The notes below the pieces were generated by a model that worked only from the letters and a program-made list of their open reading frames with translations, had not been told where the DNA came from and ran no database searches. From Margaritispora aquatica (Eukaryota > Ascomycota > Leotiomycetes > Helotiales > Discinellaceae): a stretch of DNA of 64,000 nucleotides. Both the position numbers and the translations under genes were made by a program. The first letter of the stretch is position 1, and each line of letters starts with the position of its first letter. Positions 59,308 through 64,000 of this stretch are shown here, in pieces. Location: positions 1,116,001 to 1,180,000 of the forward strand of contig VJWN01000005.1 in assembly GCA_007644065.1 (NCBI GenBank), given 5' to 3'.

Positions 59308-60261
59308 TTACCTACCCATCCATCCTCCATCAACAACAAGGACATGCCCACTAACATACCCACTAGCCTTACTCGCCAGATACACCACACTTCCCTTGAA
59401 ATCCTCTGGCACTCCCCACCTCCCGGCTGGTATCCTCTCACTGATACTCTTCAACCTCGCTTCATCGTTCAAAAGCGCCGTATTCATATCCGTCGCGATA
59501 TATCCGGGCGCAATAGCATTGACCGTGACGCCCTTACTCGTCCACTCGTTCGACAGCGCTTTGGTGAGCTGAGCTACAGCTCCCTTGGACGCCGCATATG
59601 CCGGGACGGTGAGACCGCCTTGGAAAGTGAGGAGAGAGGCGAAGTTGATGATGCTTCCGCGACGACCTAGCGCGGCTGAAGGCTCGAGCGTGAGCATGTG
59701 TGCACCGATGTCGCGGCAGAGCGTGAAGACCGTGGTGAGGTTCACCTGGATGACCTATTGCCGGTTTCATTAGCCGGGTCCAATTTTTGTCTCTCTTCTC
59801 CTCGTTTCTATTTCTCCTTCTGCCTCAATGATGTACCGAGAAGAGGAGGGAAGAGGGGCATGTACCTCGTTCCAGTCATTATCCGGAAACTGGGCGCTGG
59901 GATGTCGACGCTGGATACCTGCGCAGTTGACCAAGATGGAGATTTTGTGTCCGTCCTTCAAGATCGAGGGCGTGAGAGCTGCGACTTCAGCTTGCGAGGA
60001 GAGGTCTGCGGTGTAGATTGTTGCTTTGCGACCTAGTGCTTCGACGGCTTGCTGTGTTGTGAGATTGGATCTGTCGCGCTGGGGGGGGGGGTTGTTAGTC
60101 GATTGCTATTTGGTATGGAAAATAAAGTACTACACCTGTATCAAAATGATATCTGCCCCGCACTCTGCCAACGCAACTGCTGCTGCTTGACCAATTCCTC
60201 TAGTTCCACCAGTAACCAAAGCCGTTTCTCCCGCGAGGTTGAACATTGCAAGTGTCGCCAT
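59308..60261 (-). CDS. SDR oxidoreductase, KduD/IdnO-like (2-deoxygluconate or 5-ketogluconate type)
   Basis: Classical short-chain dehydrogenase. Minus-strand exons are 60261-60136, 60078-59866 and 59754-59308, giving 261 residues. The NAD(P) motif TGGTRGIG is at residues 17-24, NCAG at 93-96, and the catalytic Ser153, Tyr166 and Lys170 are in IINFAS and [14 protein letters not shown] follows. The overall pattern ([38 protein letters not shown]) is that of 2-deoxy-D-gluconate 3-dehydrogenase and gluconate 5-dehydrogenase/5-ketogluconate reductase. It is divergent from the zinc dehydrogenase over 530 bases and lies in the myo-inositol oxygenase neighbourhood. Substrate is inferred from context. 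The first intron has a C-run polypyrimidine tract at its acceptor. Confidence 0.9.
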
Positions 60262-60791
60262 TGTGAGTATTATGGAACAACAGATGGAATAATCAAAAAG
60301 TGTAACTTCACGATAGTTATAAGGCACCATATGATTTCCATCCCGTGCATGCATGAAGCTCACCTGAGCTCCGGCATCCCAAAAATTGAGGGTTGCCCCC
60401 CTGTTCTGCCCCTCCGCTCCGATGGACGGGCCGACAGCATGCGAGACATGGGGAGAATTGCCGGATTGGGACGAAAGATCATGGGGTGGGAGGGCGTGGA
60501 ATGCGGACCTGTGTCATGGTGGGGCAGTCGTGGGGTACGGAGATCCAAGTATATGGTGGGATGTCACTTCACTTACTGGGCCGTCAAAAAGCGATACCCG
60601 CGAGACCGCAGGTGAGAGGCGAGGTACGGGTACCTGTCACGAGCTGGTGAGAGCTTTTGTTAAACATAAAGAGATGGGGGGTTTTGCGGGGATTAACTTT
60701 TGCTTGGTGCTTATACTGTTTATACTGCTTTGCCGTGAAGAGAAAGAAGTTCATTACTTGAAAAGAAGATACGATATCACGAATTTCAAAC
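60262..60791. promoter_or_regulatory. Shared divergent promoter region, SDR / zinc dehydrogenase
   Basis: These 530 bases lie between the two start codons. Co-regulation is likely from layout. Some C/G-rich words (CCCCTCCGC-like near 60408, GTGGGG near 60520) could bind a carbon repressor, but I cannot confirm a site. Confidence 0.5.
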
Positions 60792-62111
60792 ATGTCGACA
60801 GCTACAGAAACAAAGAGTGACCAAGTCATTGCCTCCGTCTTGCACGGAGTGAAGGACTTACAGATCGTATGTACATATACACCCCACGTCGTCTATATAT
60901 ACAAAAACCTCTCACTAACGGAAAAATACAGGAACATCGTGAACTCTCCCTCCCAGAAGCATCAGAAGTCCAGGTAGCTGTCCACGCAACCGGATTATGT
61001 GGATCGGATCTTCATTACTTCAACCACTACCGCAACGGCGACATCATCGTGCAAGAGCCATTGACGCTCGGTCACGAGTCGTCCGGTATCGTGACTGCGG
61101 TTGGGTCGTCCGTCACGAGCTTGAAGGTGGGAGATCGAGTTGCCCTGGAGGTTGGCTTGCCGTGTTTGGAGTGCGAGCTGTGTACCAGTGGCAGGTATAA
61201 CATCTGTAAGCAGCTGAGGTTCAGGAGCTCGGCAAAGTCGTTCCCGCATTTCCAGGGGACGTTACAGGCGAGGATCAACCATCCAGCTGTGTATTGTCAC
61301 AAGTGAGTCTCTCGTTTACCTCATACATTCTTCAGAATCACATACTGAAAAATTCCAGATTACCCGACAATGTCTCCCTCGCACTCGGCGCCATCCTCGA
61401 GCCCCTCGGCGTCGCCATCCACGGCACCCGTCGCGCAGCCCTACCAACCTCATCCACAGTTCTTGTCTTCGGTGCTGGTGCTGTTGGCTTGCTCTGCGCA
61501 GCAATGGCCAAAGTGAGCGGAGCAAGCAAAGTAATCATCGCAGATATCCAAGCCGAGCGTGTAGAGTTTGCCGTCAAGAACGGATTCGCAGACGAGAGCA
61601 TGGTGGTGCCCATGAAGCGACCAGTTGAGATTCAGGAGAAACTCGCATTCGCAAAGGAGGTCGCCGAGATGGCGAAAGCGAAGGGTGGGAAGGAAGTTGA
61701 TGCCGTGTTTGAGTGTACGGGTGTTGAGAGTTGTCTACAAGCTGCAATTTACGTACGTTCTCACTCGTTCTGTCGACTACACGCGAATGCTAACCGAACA
61801 TCCAGTCAACTCGTCCGGGTGGTAGAATCATGCTCATCGGCATGGGATCGCCCATCCAAACACTTCCCATCTCAGCAGCAGCTCTGAGGGAAGTCGATCT
61901 CATGGGTGTTTTCCGTTACGCAAATACATATGAGGAGGCTATCAAGCTGGTATCGAGTAAAAATCCACTGCTGCCTGATTTGGAGAAGCTGATCACTCAG
62001 CGCTTCAAGGGATTCGAAAGTATCCCAGGTGCATTCGGTATGGCAGGACGGGTGAAAGACGACGAGGGAAGCTTGGTTCTGAAGGTTTTGGTGGATACTT
62101 CTGAGGCGTGA
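60792..62111 (+). CDS. Zinc-dependent MDR polyol/aldonate dehydrogenase (sorbitol/xylitol/L-idonate type)
   Basis: NAD-linked medium-chain dehydrogenase oxidising a secondary alcohol of a polyol or aldonate. Exons are 60792-60866, 60932-61302, 61359-61752 and 61806-62111, giving 381 residues. Catalytic zinc residues are Cys48 (GLCGSD), His73-Glu74 (LGHESSG) and Glu163 (LEPLGVA). The structural zinc site has four Cys at 103, 106, 109 and 117. The Rossmann motif is VFGAGAVGLL, and Asp in IIADIQAER points to NAD. Sorbitol/xylitol dehydrogenases and L-idonate 5-dehydrogenases share this architecture. Neighbours are an IdnO-like SDR (divergent) and myo-inositol oxygenase (convergent), which favours an aldonate role, though xylitol/sorbitol activity remains possible. 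Confidence 0.93.
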
Positions 62112-62420
62112 TTTTGAAGTTATGAGAATACATCCGTTGGCTAGCGAGAAGGAGTAAAAACTGTCAATTAGAGATCAAAATTATCAAATTTAATCCTTCA
62201 AATGGAAAGAGCAAATTATATACACATCAAAATGAAGTCAGTGATCATTGCTCAATCTGGTGTAATCAAGACCAATTTCGTATGGATCAAGGCTTTTTAA
62301 ATTCAAACGCATCTAATAATCTCAACAGCACGCTCAAAGGCTACCAAAAAGCAAGACTTGAAGTGTTCCTTCAAGCCACCAAATCCTATATACTAAAGAA
62401 CCAAGACTTAAACCCATCCA
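62112..62420. other. Short intergenic, convergent 3' ends
   Basis: 309 bases between the stop codons of the zinc dehydrogenase and myo-inositol oxygenase. It is A/T-rich with nothing else visible. Confidence 0.4.
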
Positions 62421-63403
62421 CTACCATTTGATGACCTTGTTTGGGAAGAACTCGTCGATGAGCTCAAGGTAGTATGGCTACGCACAAATCAGTTAGTTTA
62501 TCATTATCAATTGGGATAGGGTCTTCTCACCTTCAATACTTCTATGCTTGGTACCTCATCACTCTTGCTATACAGATCGTAAGGGTTGAATGCCTTCACA
62601 GCCTCCAACATCTTCTCATCGTGCTCATTCATGAATTCCCTGTACGCACCAGCCGAGTGCCAAGGGTAGAAGGAGTGGTATCGAATCATCGCCAACGCCT
62701 CAGCCGGTAATGTTGACTGATCCTTGACGATGTGGTACAGATATTCATCATGACCCCAAGACAGCATCACATTGTCCATTCCACATCCGGCAGAGTAGAT
62801 GCCCATCTTGGTGCTATAGATAGGATTCGTCGAGTCTGGGTTCGCAGAAAAGGTATCTGGGTAAATGATTCGCTTATCAAACCCACATCCAACGGGGAAT
62901 GTATCACCAACAACATCCCATTGTCCCTCGGCGCCATAGAAGAAAAGAAGCTTGCCGAGATCATGGATGAGGCCAGTGAGTTGCATCCACCTTGGCTTGC
63001 CATCCCTCCTGATCGCCTCTGCCGACTGCAGCAAGTGCTCGATCTGGCTCAACGAGGTATCGGGATCCGACTCATCGATGAGGGTGTTGAGCTTCTCCAT
63101 CGCCTGCCAGATCGTCATCTCGGCCCTCGTCTTAGCCTTGAAGTCGTTTCTGGCTTTGAGGTTGAATGCCACGGTCTGCTTCTCGTGCTGCTCCTTGTAG
63201 AAGGACTTCACGCGGTCGCAGGCATCTTCGTATTGTCGGAATTGGGTCTTGTCTTTTTCGGAATCGAACTCTGAGGCCTCGTTCATGGCACGCTCCTTTT
63301 TTAGTTGGTCTTTGAGAACGTTGACTGCGTCGATGTCGTCGGAGAGGGACTCGAGAGCGAGGCCGTCGCGGTCCTCGAAGGTGTCGAGAGCCATTGGTGC
63401 CAT
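62421..63403 (-). CDS. MIOX: Myo-inositol oxygenase
   Basis: This di-iron oxygenase cleaves myo-inositol with O2 to D-glucuronate in the cytosol. Minus-strand exons are 63403-62531 and 62477-62421, giving 309 residues (human MIOX 285). Metal ligands line up with the human enzyme: His123 (IEHLLQSAE), His147-Asp148 (LIHDLGK), His218 (WGHDEYLYH), His243 (RYHSFYPWH) and Asp276 (FNPYDLYSK). Conserved YSTKMGIYSAGCGMDNVMLS and the C-terminal PYYLELIDEFFPNKVIKW, which needs the small second exon, complete the family pattern. The extra N-terminal 25-30 residues are common in fungi. Its position beside the MDR and SDR genes suggests a glucuronate-route cluster. Confidence 0.97.
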
Positions 63404-64000
63404 CTTGTACTGGGGTAAACAAACAATATGGGTGAATCGGGAAAGAAGAGCTGTGAGAGGATATTCGATATGTCTTTAGGGAAGAGTAAGGTAAGTTAAG
63501 CAGACGAGCTTTTGGATTTGGGAAGTAGCTATCGATTTGTAAATTGTGAATGAGATAAAGAAAGAGCACTGGAAATTGATTTGAGGCACTGATGGAAGAA
63601 TGCAAAAGAACAGGATGCAAAATTTTCATTCATGTCAAGATTTATATCACTTATACTCAAGTGGGAGACTACCACGGAGAGAATTGCCAAATCCATCGGT
63701 ACCTGGCACTATAGTTTAGGGCCTGTTTCGAGCTTAAGATATGACAGCATATTTTAAGCTTTCTCCACCACTGCTTAGATCCTCTCACTGGAGAGTGGAA
63801 GGACATTGCAGAAAGATTGGAGAAAGACGTGGGGATTCAAGCGTGATGTCTTCTACAAAGAGAGGACACAGGAGGAGTTGGAACTCCTTCAAGGTTTCGA
63901 GAACGGGATTTCAGCGGGTGAGTTGTCGAAAATTGGAGCATAAGAGTGGTCTTTGCCTGGTTGGGTTTAGCGAGAGCAAAGAAAGCTTCGGGGAAAATTA
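63404..64000. other. Right-edge intergenic DNA, MIOX promoter
   Basis: It holds the MIOX promoter. From about 63780 to 63945 the plus strand reads as protein-like in more than one frame (for example DVFYKERTQEELELLQGFEN), but no start, splice site or motif lets me call a gene at the edge. Confidence 0.4.

Overview
The window looks like nuclear DNA of a filamentous ascomycete (Pezizomycotina). Genes carry short GT-AG introns, mostly 45-110 nt, on both strands. The set includes alternative oxidase, KAR9, a GH71 alpha-1,3-glucanase and a dispersed 5S rRNA gene, which is the arrangement known from filamentous ascomycetes. The protein flavour suggests Leotiomycetes, but that is inference. I see no transposon, virus or horizontally transferred island. 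I joined exons by hand from splice sites, reading frame and recalled family motifs.

Layout, left to right: UDP-glucose pyrophosphorylase with two alternative first exons (1.6-3.9 kb); a Ser/Pro-rich protein of unknown function (5.3-6.9 kb); GH38 alpha-mannosidase AMS1 (7.7-11.3 kb); secreted GH71 glucanase (12.0-13.3 kb); a beta-carbonic anhydrase divergent from a PCD1-type Nudix hydrolase (14.0-16.7 kb); a 3.5 kb gene-poor stretch with simple repeats (16.7-20.2 kb); a fungal protein of unknown function (20.2-21.3 kb); a Ctr copper transporter (21.7-22.6 kb); alternative oxidase (24.2-25.4 kb); a small GFA/Mss4-fold zinc protein (27.0-27.6 kb); a DUF726 hydrolase-like membrane protein (28.3-32.0 kb); UTP23 (32.5-33.4 kb); PTC7 phosphatase (34.0-35.3 kb); a CAF120/SKG3-like PH-domain protein (37.7-41.7 kb); a single-pass membrane glycoprotein (42.3-43.9 kb); condensin subunit BRN1/CND2 with a 5S rRNA gene inside its 631-nt intron (45.5-48.8 kb); a CaCA-family cation exchanger (49.2-52.5 kb); KAR9 (54.3-57.3 kb); and at the right end an SDR, a zinc MDR polyol/aldonate dehydrogenase and myo-inositol oxygenase (59.3-63.4 kb).

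Most of the window is housekeeping DNA in no functional order. The right end is the exception. Myo-inositol oxygenase makes D-glucuronate. The neighbouring zinc MDR and SDR have the architecture of the L-idonate 5-dehydrogenase / 5-ketogluconate reductase pair that ends the D-glucuronate-to-gluconate route. The three genes may form a small inositol/glucuronate catabolic cluster (inference). Other points of interest are the nested 5S gene, alternative UGPase N-termini, an 11-nt micro-exon in the carbonic anhydrase, two GC-AG introns, and a stop-free 48-nt intron in the PTC7 homologue.
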